From positions 1-33,721 of the forward strand of contig NZ_LAKD02000073.1 in NCBI RefSeq assembly GCF_000968685.2: 33,721 nucleotides of DNA, given 5' to 3'. Numbering within the stretch: the stretch's first letter is position 1; every line of letters starts with the position of its first letter. Position numbers and translations under genes: made by a program. The DNA is from Streptomyces antioxidans. GTDB taxonomy: Bacteria; Actinomycetota; Actinomycetes; Streptomycetales; Streptomycetaceae. Of the stretch, positions 23,327-31,171 are shown piece by piece. The notes under the pieces were generated by a model, which did no database searches, had not been told where the DNA came from, and saw only the letters and a list, made by a program, of their open reading frames with translations.

Positions 23327-25075
23327 ATGACCCGGATCCGTACCGCCCCGCGCCGTATCGCGGCGCCCCTCACCGCCGGTCTGCTCGCCGCCGGTGCCCT
23401 CGCACTGCCCGGACAGCAGGCACACGCCGCCGGAAGCGTCGTCAAGGTCACCGGCGCCCAGGGCGACTGGGCGCTGACCGTGGATGGCCAGCCGTATCAG
23501 ATCAAGGGCCTGACCTGGGGCCCCGCCATCGCGGACGCCGACCGCTACCTCCCCGATCTGCGGTCGATGGGAGTGAACACCATCCGCACCTGGGGCACCG
23601 ACGCCACCAGCCACCCCCTCTTCGACTCGGCCGCCGCCAACGGCATCAAGGTGATCGCCGGATTCTGGCTGCAGCCCGGTGGCGGCCCGGGCAGCGGCGG
23701 CTGTGTGAACTACCGTACGGACACCGCCTACAAGGATCAGACGACCGCCGAGTTCACCAAGTGGGTCTCCGCCTACAAGGACCACCCGGGCGTGCTGATG
23801 TGGAACGTGGGCAACGAGTCGGTGCTCGGCCTCCAGAACTGTTACAGCGGCGATGAGCTGGAGCAGCAGCGGGACGCCTACACCACGTTCGTCAACGACA
23901 TCGCCAAGAAGATCCATGCCATCGACCCCGACCACCCGGTGACCTCCACCGACGCCTGGACCGGCGCATGGCCGTACTACCAGAAGAACGCCCCGGACCT
24001 GGATCTGTACGCCGTCAACTCCTACAACGCCGTATGCGACATCAAGGCCACCTGGGAGCAGGGCGGTTACACCAAGCCGTACATCGTCACCGAGACCGGT
24101 CCGGCGGGGGAGTGGGAGGTCCCCGACGACTCCAACGGTGTGCCCGAGGAGCCCACCGACCAGGCCAAGGCCGAGGGCTACGGCAAGGCGTGGAACTGCG
24201 TCACCGGCCACAAGGGCGTCGCGCTCGGCGCCACCATGTTCCACTACGGCACCGAGGACGACTTCGGTGGCGTGTGGTTCAACCTGCTGCCCGCCGGACA
24301 GAAGCGGCTCTCGTACTACGCGGTGAAGAAGGCGTACGGCGCGGACACCTCGGGCGACAACACACCGCCGGTCATCTCCTCGCTGGCCGTGGAGGGCGAC
24401 GCCGCGAAGGTGGAGGCGGGCCGCGATCTGACGCTCGCGGTCAAGGCCACCGACCCCGACGGCGACGCCATTTCCTATCAGGTGCTGGGCAGCACGATGT
24501 ACCTCGACAAGGACAAGGGGCTCATTCCGCTGCCCGCCACCGACCTCGGCGGCGGCCGGCTGAAGCTCACCGCACCGGACCGCCCCGGGGTGTGGAAGGT
24601 GTACGTCAAGGCCACCGACGGCAAGGGCAACGTGGGCATCGAGACCCGTTCCATACGGGTCGTCCCGCCCGCCGTGAACGGCACCAACGTGGCCCTCGGC
24701 AGGCCCGCCACCGCCTCCTCGTACCAGACGGGCAGCGGCGATTGCCCCTGCACCCCCGCCAACGCGGTGGACGGCAAGGCGGACACCCGCTGGGCCGCCG
24801 ACTGGAGCGATCCGCAGTGGCTCCAGGTGGACCTCGGCGGGTCCACCTCCTTCACCCACGTCCAGCTGGTGTGGGAGTCCGCCTACGCCAAGGCGTACAC
24901 CATCCAGACCTCCGACGACGGCAGCAATTGGCGCACCGTCCATGAGGTGACCGACGGCAACGGCGGTGTGGACGACTTCGACGCCTCGGGCACCGGGCGC
25001 TACGTGCGCGTCCACGGCACGGCACGTGGCACCGGCTACGGCTACTCGCTCTACGAGTTCGGCGTCTATCACTGA
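23327..25075 (+). CDS. Secreted clan GH-A glycoside hydrolase with C-terminal CBM32 (F5/8-type) domain
   Basis: A 582-residue secreted enzyme. A signal peptide (1-35) ends at QAHAA. A TIM-barrel catalytic domain (about 38-340) of the GH2-C/GH5 type follows, with acid/base E164 in MWNVGNES and likely nucleophile E256 in YIVTETGPAG. Next is an Ig/FN3-like linker domain (about 344-450, NTPPVISSLAVEG and KATDGKGNVGIETRSI). The C-terminal galactose-binding-like CBM32 domain (about 452-582) starts NVALGRPATASS and ends YSLYEFGVYH. Linkage specificity is not readable from sequence; its position in the GH55/DUF1996 regulon suggests beta-1,3- or mixed beta-glucan. Start ATG at 23327 is chosen because it begins a normal signal peptide; a frame extending upstream lacks one. 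It is cotranscribed with DUF1996 and followed by a hairpin terminator. Confidence 0.9.
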   Translation: MTRIRTAPRRIAAPLTAGLLAAGALALPGQQAHAAGSVVKVTGAQGDWALTVDGQPYQIKGLTWGPAIADADRYLPDLRSMGVNTIRTWGTDATSHPLFDSAAANGIKVIAGFWLQPGGGPGSGGCVNYRTDTAYKDQTTAEFTKWVSAYKDHPGVLMWNVGNESVLGLQNCYSGDELEQQRDAYTTFVNDIAKKIHAIDPDHPVTSTDAWTGAWPYYQKNAPDLDLYAVNSYNAVCDIKATWEQGGYTKPYIVTETGPAGEWEVPDDSNGVPEEPTDQAKAEGYGKAWNCVTGHKGVALGATMFHYGTEDDFGGVWFNLLPAGQKRLSYYAVKKAYGADTSGDNTPPVISSLAVEGDAAKVEAGRDLTLAVKATDPDGDAISYQVLGSTMYLDKDKGLIPLPATDLGGGRLKLTAPDRPGVWKVYVKATDGKGNVGIETRSIRVVPPAVNGTNVALGRPATASSYQTGSGDCPCTPANAVDGKADTRWAADWSDPQWLQVDLGGSTSFTHVQLVWESAYAKAYTIQTSDDGSNWRTVHEVTDGNGGVDDFDASGTGRYVRVHGTARGTGYGYSLYEFGVYH

Positions 25076-25090
25076 GCCATGCGTCGATGA

Positions 25091-25111
25091 TTGGCTCAGC
25101 CAATGAGCCAA
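25091..25111 (+). terminator. Hairpin terminator after the GH/CBM32 gene
   Basis: TTGGCTCA and TGAGCCAA form a perfect 8-bp stem with loop GCCAA, 16 bp past the stop. The flanking GAGCCAATG partly repeats the arms. Confidence 0.75.
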
Positions 25112-25142
25112 GAGCCAATGAACCACTGATCGTCAATATGCC

Positions 25143-25170
25143 GCTGGGTCGCTGGGTCGCTGGGTCGCTG
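25143..25170. repeat. 8-bp tandem repeat GCTGGGTC
   Basis: Three perfect copies (25143-25150, 25151-25158, 25159-25166) and a partial fourth. They lie directly upstream of the lacI operator. Copy number could vary by slippage and shift promoter spacing. Confidence 0.85.
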
Positions 25171-25177
25171 GTGGGCG

Positions 25178-25191
25178 GGAGAGCGCTCTAT
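25178..25191. promoter_or_regulatory. LacI-type operator upstream of the lacI-family gene
   Basis: GGAGAGCGCTCTAT, matching the operators at 21688 and 21944. It covers the -35 position relative to the -10 box at 25213, which fits autorepression. Confidence 0.82.
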
Positions 25192-25212
25192 GCCCTCGGG
25201 ACACGCTGCCAC

Positions 25213-25218
25213 TAGGGT
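25213..25218 (+). promoter_or_regulatory. -10 box TAGGGT of a leaderless lacI transcript
   Basis: TAGGGT ends 6 nt before the ATG at 25225, so the transcript probably begins at or next to the start codon. No conventional ribosome site is needed. Confidence 0.55.
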
Positions 25219-25224
25219 GCGGAC

Positions 25225-26265
25225 ATGAACCGACAGGCCCCGACCTTGGAGGATGTCGCCCGGGAGGCCGGTGTCTCCCGGGCGACCGTGTCCCGGGTCG
25301 TCAATGGCGTCCGCAATGTGGATCCGGCCATCCAGGACCTGGTCCGCCTGGCGATCGAGAGGACCGGCTACGCGCCCAACCGGGCGGCCAGATCGCTGGT
25401 GACCCGGCGCACGGGCACCGTGGCGCTCGTCGTCTCCGGGGCCGGGGACACCTCCGAGGAGGAGCAGAACGCCTTCGCGGCGCGGGTGTTCGCCGATCCG
25501 TTCTTCGGCCGGGTGGTCGGTGGCGCGATGGGATTCCTGCGCCCGCGCTCGATGCACCCGGTGCTGATGTTCGCCGAGTCCCCCGGGGCCCGCCAGGAAG
25601 TGGTGCGGTACCTGCGGCAGGGGAACGCGGACGGGGCCCTCGTGGTGTCCACCCACCCCGACGATCCACTGCCCGCGCTGCTGGCCGATGCCGGACTGCC
25701 CGCCGTGCTGTTCGCCCGGCCCGTGCGGCCGGTGGCGCTGAGCCATGTCGACCTGGCGCACTGGGACGGTGGCCGCATCGCCGCCGAGCGGCTGCTGGCC
25801 CGGGGGTGCCGGAAGGTGGCCACCGTGTCGGGGCCGTGGGCCGTGGCGGCGAGCCAGGAGCGGCTCGCCGGGTTCCGCGACACCATGGCCCGCGGTGGCC
25901 ATCGTTACGTTCCGGTGGCCGAGGGCGGCTTCACCCTGGACAGCGGGGTGGCCGCGATGACCGCGCTGCTCGCCGAACACCCCGATGTGGAGGGGGTGTT
26001 CGCGGCCAACGACCTGATGGCCCAGGGAGTCTGCCAGGTGCTGAGGGAGCGCGGTCGGCGGGTGCCCGACGATGTCGCGGTCGTCGGCTTCGACGACTCC
26101 AGCGTGGCCGCCACCTGCCGACCGCCGCTGACCTCGGTGCGCCAGCCGGTGGAGGACATGGCGGCGGCGATGGCCCGGCTGCTCGACGAACACGTCCGGG
26201 GCCTGCGCACCGACCCGGTCGCGGTCCTCTTCGAACCGGAGCTGGTGGTACGGGAGTCGGCGTAG
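25225..26265 (+). CDS. LacI-family repressor of the beta-glucan genes
   Basis: A 346-residue LacI/GalR regulator. The helix-turn-helix and hinge (about 5-60) read TLEDVAREAGVSRATVSRVV and YAPNRAARSLVTRRTGTVAL; the periplasmic-binding-protein-like effector domain fills 61-346 (VFAANDLMAQGVCQVLRERG, DVAVVGFDDSSVAATCRPPL, TSVRQPVEDM). Recognition-helix residues are close to CebR, the Streptomyces cello-oligosaccharide repressor, and the three AGCGCT-centred palindromes nearby match that class of operator. I infer that it represses GH55, DUF1996, the GH/CBM32 gene and itself, and is released by a short beta-glucan oligosaccharide. It converges with the ROK gene (44 bp between stops). No such operator is seen before the ABC operon. 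Confidence 0.94.
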   Translation: MNRQAPTLEDVAREAGVSRATVSRVVNGVRNVDPAIQDLVRLAIERTGYAPNRAARSLVTRRTGTVALVVSGAGDTSEEEQNAFAARVFADPFFGRVVGGAMGFLRPRSMHPVLMFAESPGARQEVVRYLRQGNADGALVVSTHPDDPLPALLADAGLPAVLFARPVRPVALSHVDLAHWDGGRIAAERLLARGCRKVATVSGPWAVAASQERLAGFRDTMARGGHRYVPVAEGGFTLDSGVAAMTALLAEHPDVEGVFAANDLMAQGVCQVLRERGRRVPDDVAVVGFDDSSVAATCRPPLTSVRQPVEDMAAAMARLLDEHVRGLRTDPVAVLFEPELVVRESA

Positions 26266-26269
26266 CGGC

Positions 26270-26300
26270 ACGGGAGGGGGCGCACCCCCACGCCACCCGT
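26270..26300. terminator. Bidirectional terminator between lacI and ROK genes
   Basis: GGGGG-CGCA-CCCCC forms the inner hairpin, and ACGGG (26270-26274) pairs with CCCGT (26296-26300) outside it. The location between convergent stops supports termination on both sides. Confidence 0.55.
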
Positions 26301-26309
26301 CCCTCGCCC

Positions 26310-27632
26310 CTACGCCAGCCGCGTGCCCAAGGTGGTGCGCCACGCCGGGGACGGCTCCGGTGAGGGCCCGGTGGGCAGGGGGCGCCCACCGCGGGCGAAG
26401 AAGTCGGCGAGCGGCAGGATCGCCGCGCCCACCGTCACCGCGTCCGGCCCCAGCGCCCCCAGGTCGATGCCCACGCGTCCGGACGGGTACGGCAGCGCGT
26501 AGGAGAGCGCGTGGCCGCGCACCGAGTCCAGGAAGCGCGAGCCGAGCTGGAGCCCGGCCCAGCCGCCGACCAGGATGCGCTCGGGCTGGAAGAGGTTGAT
26601 CAGGTCGGACAGCCCCGCGCCCAGGTACTCCGCGGTCTCGGCGAGGACGGCGCCCGCCACCGGGTCCGGCTCGCCACCGTCCTCGGGGTAGGCGGCGGCC
26701 AGCATCGCCGTCAGGGCGGTCTCCTCGTCGGTGTCGGACGGCGGCCGCCCGCCCGCCTCCTGCCAGCGCTCCAGCAGCGCTTCCGCGCCCGCGTAGGCCT
26801 CCAGGCACCCCAGCGCCCCGCAGCGGCAACGGCGGCCCCGTACCCGCACCGTGAGATGGCCCCACTCCACCGCCCGGCCGTGCTCGACGTCGTCGGTGAC
26901 GACGCACGCGCCGACGCCCGATCCGAAGAGCACCACCACCGCGTTGCGGGCCCCGCGCCCGGCGCCGAACCACATCTCGGCCTGCCCCAGCGTCTTGGCG
27001 CCGTTCTCGATGAAGTACGGGACCTGAGGGGGCAGATGGCCCGGCAGGCGCAGCATCCGCTCCAGCGGGACCGCCTCCCAGCCGATCGGCTGGCAGTGCA
27101 CCACCGCACCGCCGTCCTCCGCACCGCCCTCCCCGGAGTGCTCGACGATGCCGGGGACGCCGATGCCGACGCCGAGGAGCCGATCGGGGGAGAGCCCGGC
27201 CGCCTCCAGGACCTCGGCGATGCCGTCCCGGATATGGTCCGCGATCAGCGCGCTGTCGTAGCGGTCCCGGTGCCCGGCGCCGCGCGTGGGCAACGGCCGG
27301 TCCGCATGCGCCCGTTCGGCCAGTGCGAGATCGAACAGCTCGACCCGGACCCGGGTCTCGCCCACGTCCACGCCGATCATGTGGCCGCTGTGCGGGGCGA
27401 TCCGCAGCAGGGTGCGGGGGCGGCCGCCGTCGGAGCCCACGCTCCCGGCCTCCTCCACCAGCTCCTCGGTGAGCAGTTCGGCGACCACATTGCTGATGGA
27501 ACCTGAACTCAGCCCGGTCGCGGGGGCCAGCGAATAGCGGCTCATCGGCCCGTCGAAGTACAACCGGCGCAGCACGGCGGCACGGTTCTCGCGCCGCAGG
27601 TCATGAACCGTACGGCCGTTGTTCGCCGCCAC
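26310..27632 (-). CDS. ROK-family transcriptional regulator
   Basis: A 440-residue ROK repressor (NagC/XylR type). The N-terminal winged helix spans about 10-75 (NRAAVLRRLYFDGPMSRYSL, then GLSSGSISNVVAELLTEELV), followed by a sugar-kinase-like ROK domain. H259 and the zinc site CRCGALGCLEAY (C269, C271, C276) are present. The glucokinase catalytic Asp is missing: the usual E-N-D-A reads E-N-G-A (G211), so it should sense sugar but not phosphorylate it. Start GTG 27632 has GAGGAGG 4-5 nt upstream. It is divergent from the ABC-transporter/GH1 operon with inverted repeats in the shared region and is the likely regulator of that operon. A ROK protein (CsnR) is also the known class of chitosanase regulator, but nothing ties this one to the csn site. 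Confidence 0.93.
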   Translation of the reverse strand: MAANNGRTVHDLRRENRAAVLRRLYFDGPMSRYSLAPATGLSSGSISNVVAELLTEELVEEAGSVGSDGGRPRTLLRIAPHSGHMIGVDVGETRVRVELFDLALAERAHADRPLPTRGAGHRDRYDSALIADHIRDGIAEVLEAAGLSPDRLLGVGIGVPGIVEHSGEGGAEDGGAVVHCQPIGWEAVPLERMLRLPGHLPPQVPYFIENGAKTLGQAEMWFGAGRGARNAVVVLFGSGVGACVVTDDVEHGRAVEWGHLTVRVRGRRCRCGALGCLEAYAGAEALLERWQEAGGRPPSDTDEETALTAMLAAAYPEDGGEPDPVAGAVLAETAEYLGAGLSDLINLFQPERILVGGWAGLQLGSRFLDSVRGHALSYALPYPSGRVGIDLGALGPDAVTVGAAILPLADFFARGGRPLPTGPSPEPSPAWRTTLGTRLA

Positions 27633-27684
27633 CTGGCCTCCTCAACTCCGCGCTCCGCGCGGCAAGATACCTCCGTCGGAGCTC

Positions 27685-27737
27685 TTGACGCGACCTTCTC
27701 TTGAGGTTTAACTCACGTCCTAAATTAAGCCGTGAGT
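27685..27737. promoter_or_regulatory. ABC operon promoter and overlapping inverted repeats (candidate ROK operator)
   Basis: TTGACG (27685-27690) is a -35 candidate; the -10 is unclear (TTAACT at 27708). GGTTTAA (27705-27711) faces TTAAGCC (27725-27731) with one mismatch, and ACTCACG (27711-27717) faces CGTGAGT (27731-27737) perfectly, each with 13-bp spacers. Two overlapping dyads in an AT-rich patch between ROK and ABC genes are good operator candidates. Confidence 0.55.
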
Positions 27738-27813
27738 GGCTTCGGGAGTTGAACGCGGTGACGTACCCGGGCCCTTCTTGGCATTCACCACCCCGGAAGG
27801 GACACCAGGAGCC

Positions 27814-29136
27814 ATGCGCAGCATCCGAGCCGCGGCCATAGGCGCCGTCACCCTGTCACTCGCCCTCGCCGTCTCGGCCTGCGGAGGCGGTTCCTCTACG
27901 GCTGGCGGCGGCGGATCCAACGACTCGCCGAAGACGCTCACGTACTGGGCCTCCAACCAGGGCGCCAGCGTCGCGGTGGACAAGAAGGTCCTGAAGCCCG
28001 AACTCGACAAGTTCGAGAATCAGACCGGGATCAGAGTGAAACTGGAGGTCATCCCCTGGTCAGAGCTGCTGAACCGGATCCTCACCGCCACCACGTCCGG
28101 CCAGGGCCCCGATGTGCTGAACATCGGCAACACCTGGAGCGCCTCGCTCCAGGCGTCCGGCGCGCTGCTGTCGTGGGACGACAAGAACTTCAAGACCATC
28201 GGCGGCAAGGACCGCTTCGTGGACTCCGCCCTCGGCTCGACCGGGGTGAAGGGCGAGGACCCGGCCGCGGTGCCGCTGTACTCGATGGCGTACGCGCTCT
28301 ACTACAACAAGAAGATGTTCGCCGACGCGGGCATCTCCAAGCCGCCCGCCACCTGGGACGACGTCGTCGCCACCGGTAAGAAGCTGTCCAGGGACGGCAA
28401 ATGGGGCCTGGGCGCCGAGGGCGCGAACCTCTCGGAGAACATCCACCAGGTCTTCGTCTTCGCCAAGCAGCACGGCGCTGACTTCTTCACCGCCGACGGC
28501 AAGCCCGACTTCACCTCGGACGGCGCGGTCTCCGCGATCAAGCAGTACGTCGACCTGATGGCGAAGGACAAGATCATCGCCCCGGGCAACGCCGAGTACG
28601 CGCAGAACCAGTCCCTCAGCGACTTCGCCAAGGGCAAGACGGCCATGGTCCTGTGGCAGACCGCCTCCGCCACCTTCGCCTCCCTGGGCATGAAGGACGA
28701 CGAGTGGGGCGTGGTCCCGGCGCCCGTACGCTCCGGCACCCCGGGCACCGGCACCGCCGTCAACTCGATGGTCGCCGGCATCAACCTGGCCGTCTTCAAG
28801 AACACCGACAACCACGACGGCGCCCTGAAGTTCGTGAAGTTCATGACCAGCGACGCGGAACAGAAGACCCTCAACAAGGCGTACGGCTCCATCCCGCCGG
28901 TCAAGGCCGCCCAGTCCGATCCCGCGTTCAACACCCAGGCGACCGCCGCCCTGCGGGACACCCTCGCCAAGAGCGCCGAGGCGCTGCCGCAGGTGGCCGA
29001 CGAGTCGCAGTTCGAGACGTCCGTGGGCACGGCCGTCAAGGAGCTGTTCGCGGACGCCGCCGCCGGGCGCGCGGTGACCACCGCATCGGTGAAGGCCAAG
29101 CTGGAGAAGGCCCAGCAGCAGATGCCGGCGAAGTGA
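27814..29136 (+). CDS. Sugar ABC transporter substrate-binding lipoprotein (CebE-like)
   Basis: A 440-residue family-1 extracellular solute-binding protein. The lipoprotein signal has the lipobox AVSAC with C23 lipidated, followed by a Gly/Ser linker. The bilobed binding fold contains LTYWASNQGAS, VKLEVIPWSELLNRILTATT and GPDVLNIGNTWSASLQ, and is similar, from memory, to Streptomyces CebE, the cello-oligosaccharide binder. An in-frame upstream extension from 27736 is rejected because it would bury the signal peptide. ATG 27814 has GGAAGGGA about 11 nt upstream. The next gene starts 13 bp after the stop. With two permeases and a GH1 enzyme, the ligand is probably a beta-glucoside such as cellobiose or laminaribiose; the choice cannot be made by reading. 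Confidence 0.93.
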   Translation: MRSIRAAAIGAVTLSLALAVSACGGGSSTAGGGGSNDSPKTLTYWASNQGASVAVDKKVLKPELDKFENQTGIRVKLEVIPWSELLNRILTATTSGQGPDVLNIGNTWSASLQASGALLSWDDKNFKTIGGKDRFVDSALGSTGVKGEDPAAVPLYSMAYALYYNKKMFADAGISKPPATWDDVVATGKKLSRDGKWGLGAEGANLSENIHQVFVFAKQHGADFFTADGKPDFTSDGAVSAIKQYVDLMAKDKIIAPGNAEYAQNQSLSDFAKGKTAMVLWQTASATFASLGMKDDEWGVVPAPVRSGTPGTGTAVNSMVAGINLAVFKNTDNHDGALKFVKFMTSDAEQKTLNKAYGSIPPVKAAQSDPAFNTQATAALRDTLAKSAEALPQVADESQFETSVGTAVKELFADAAAGRAVTTASVKAKLEKAQQQMPAK

Positions 29137-29149
29137 GCGCGGACACCCC

Positions 29150-30148
29150 ATGACCACCACGACCGCCACCGCTGAGGCAGACCGGCGGACCGTGTCGGGG
29201 AGTACCCCCGGGGCGGCGCGAGGCCCGCGCCGCCCCGGGCGGATCCGCCGCATCGGACTGCCGTATCTGCTGCTCCTGCCCGCCCTGCTCCTCGAGCTCC
29301 TGGTCCATCTGGTGCCGATGGTGATGGGCATCCTGATGAGCTTCAAGGCGCTCACCCGGTTCTCCATCCGGGACTGGAGCGCCGCCGCCTGGTCCGGATT
29401 CGACAACTACCAGATCTCGGTGGACATCAACGCGCCGGCCGGTGAGGCGCTGCTCCACTCGTTCTGGGTCACCTGCGGCTTCACCGTGCTGTCGGTCGGA
29501 CTGTGCTGGCTGCTGGGCACCGCCACCGCCATCTTCCTCCAGGACACCTTCCGCGGGCGGGGTGTGCTGCGCACCCTGTTCCTGGTCCCGTACGCCCTGC
29601 CCGTCTACACGGCCGTCATCACCTGGGCGTTCATGTTCCAGCACGACAACGGGCTGGTGAACCACGTCCTCCACGACCAGCTGGGCCTCACCGACAAGCC
29701 CTCGTTCTGGCTCATCGGCGACAACAGCTTCTTCGCGCTGCTCACCGTCTCGGTGTGGAAGGGCTGGCCGTTCGCCTTCCTCGTCATCATGGCCGGACTG
29801 CAGAACATCCCCAGGGAGCTCTACGAGGCCGCCGCCCTCGACGGCGCCGGAATGTGGCAGCAGATCCGCCGCATCACCCTGCCCTCGCTGCGGCCGGTCA
29901 ACCAGGTGCTGGTACTGGTGCTGTTCCTGTGGACCTTCAACGACTTCAACACCCCGTATGTGCTGTTCGGCAAGGCAGCGCCGGAGGCCGCGGACCTCAT
30001 CTCGATCCACGTCTACCAGACGACGTTCGCCACCTGGAACTTCGGCACCGGGTCCGCCATGTCCGTCCTGCTACTGCTCTTCCTGCTCGTGGTGACGGGC
30101 CTGTACCTCCTGCTGACCTCCCGAGAGAGGAAGAGGGCCGATGCCTGA
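29150..30148 (+). CDS. Sugar ABC transporter permease 1 (MalF/CebF-like)
   Basis: A 332-residue inner-membrane permease with about six spans (first at about 38-62: LPYLLLLPALLLELLVHLVP). The EAA loop that docks the ATPase is ELYEAAALDGAGMWQQIRRI, followed by TLPSLRP. The basic N-terminus is cytoplasmic. It begins 13 bp after the binding-protein gene. No ATPase gene is in the operon; Streptomyces sugar importers of this class commonly use the shared ATPase MsiK. The following permease gene is separated by a 106-bp gap holding a dispersed repeat, unusual for this kind of operon. Confidence 0.95.
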   Translation: MTTTTATAEADRRTVSGSTPGAARGPRRPGRIRRIGLPYLLLLPALLLELLVHLVPMVMGILMSFKALTRFSIRDWSAAAWSGFDNYQISVDINAPAGEALLHSFWVTCGFTVLSVGLCWLLGTATAIFLQDTFRGRGVLRTLFLVPYALPVYTAVITWAFMFQHDNGLVNHVLHDQLGLTDKPSFWLIGDNSFFALLTVSVWKGWPFAFLVIMAGLQNIPRELYEAAALDGAGMWQQIRRITLPSLRPVNQVLVLVLFLWTFNDFNTPYVLFGKAAPEAADLISIHVYQTTFATWNFGTGSAMSVLLLLFLLVVTGLYLLLTSRERKRADA

Positions 30149-30180
30149 GCGAATCGGCGGAAGTCGGCTGCGGTTCGGTG

Positions 30181-30236
30181 GCGCCCCGAAGGGGCGCGGG
30201 GAACTGCGCGACCAGCCACGACGGCGCCGCGGACGA
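30181..30236. repeat. Streptomyces-type dispersed repeat inserted between the permease genes
   Basis: GCGCCCC-GAA-GGGGCGC forms a perfect 7-bp hairpin (30181-30197), followed by CGGGGAACTGCGCGACCAGC and CACGACGGCGCC. I recognise this as a repeat found many times between genes in Streptomyces genomes. Only one copy is in this window. Its presence separates the two permease genes and explains the long Arg-rich frame extension before the second one. Confidence 0.72.
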
Positions 30237-30254
30237 TCAACGGCAGGTCAGGGC

Positions 30255-31142
30255 ATGTCCAGCGGAGCGCTGAGCACCTCCCCGGGGCAGCCCCGTTCAC
30301 CGATGGCCGCTCCCCGGTCCTTCCTCTGGGCCCGCCGGATCTTCCTCACCCTGCTCACCGGGTTCGTGCTGCTGCCGGTGTACGTCATGGTCTCCAGCTC
30401 CCTGAAACCACTGGAGGACGTCTCGGGGACGTTCCGCTGGCTGCCCAGCGGGCTGACCATCCGCCCCTACATCGACATCTGGTCGACGGTCCCGCTCGCC
30501 AAGTACTTCATGAACTCGGCCGTCGTGGCGGGCGCGGCGACCGTCTGCTCGGTGGTGATCGCCGTCTTCGCCGCGTACGCGGTCAGCCGGTACCGCTTCC
30601 GGGGCAAGCGGGTGTTCACCGTCACCGTCCTGTCCACCCAGATGTTTCCCGGGATCCTCTTCCTGCTGCCGCTGTTCCTCATCTACGTGAACATCGGCAA
30701 CGCCACCGGCATCGCCCTCTTCGGATCCAGGGGCGGCCTCATCCTCACCTATCTCACCTTCTCGCTGCCGTTCTCGATCTGGATGCTCATCGGGTACTTC
30801 GACTCGGTGCCACGCGATCTGGACGAAGCGGCGCTGGTCGACGGCTGCGGACCGCTGGGCGCGCTGTTCCGGGTCGTCGTCCCGGCCGCGATCCCCGGCA
30901 TCGTCGCCGTCGCCGTCTACGCGTTCATGACCGCCTGGGGCGAGGTGCTCTTCGCATCGGTGATGACCAATGACACCACCCGCACCCTCGCCGTGGGCCT
31001 CCAGGGCTACGCCACCCAGACCGAGGTGTACTGGAACCAGGTCATGGCCGCCTCGCTCGTCGTCAGTGTCCCCGTGGTCGCGGGCTTCCTGCTGCTGCAG
31101 CGCTATCTCGTGGCCGGACTCACCGCCGGAGCCGTGAAGTGA
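30255..31142 (+). CDS. Sugar ABC transporter permease 2 (MalG/CebG-like)
   Basis: A 295-residue permease with about six spans; the EAA loop reads LDEAALVDGCGPLGALFRVVVP in two adjoining stretches. The reading frame stays open back to ATG 30141, overlapping permease 1, but that extension (MPERIGGSRLRFGGAPKGRG) is encoded largely by the dispersed repeat and is not permease-like. ATG 30255, with AGGTCAGGG just upstream, gives MSSGALSTSPGQP and a normal length; ATG 30303 is another candidate. The GH1 frame begins within its stop codon. It forms the second half of the membrane channel. Confidence 0.93.
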   Translation: MSSGALSTSPGQPRSPMAAPRSFLWARRIFLTLLTGFVLLPVYVMVSSSLKPLEDVSGTFRWLPSGLTIRPYIDIWSTVPLAKYFMNSAVVAGAATVCSVVIAVFAAYAVSRYRFRGKRVFTVTVLSTQMFPGILFLLPLFLIYVNIGNATGIALFGSRGGLILTYLTFSLPFSIWMLIGYFDSVPRDLDEAALVDGCGPLGALFRVVVPAAIPGIVAVAVYAFMTAWGEVLFASVMTNDTTRTLAVGLQGYATQTEVYWNQVMAASLVVSVPVVAGFLLLQRYLVAGLTAGAVK

Positions 31143-31171
31143 CCGGCCTTCCCCTCTCTGAAAGGACGTAC

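Noticed and set aside
23198..25126. 642-codon minus-strand frame opposite the GH/CBM32 gene
   Set aside because: Shadow of a secreted enzyme gene with clear catalytic residues and signal peptide on the plus strand.
25091..25130. Possible attachment site or IS end from repeated TTGGCTCA/GAGCCAATG
   Set aside because: Explained by a simple terminator hairpin; no integrase, transposase or target duplication nearby.
30141..30254. Upstream start for permease 2 overlapping permease 1
   Set aside because: The extra 38 residues are encoded by a dispersed non-coding repeat and do not look like a permease N-terminus.
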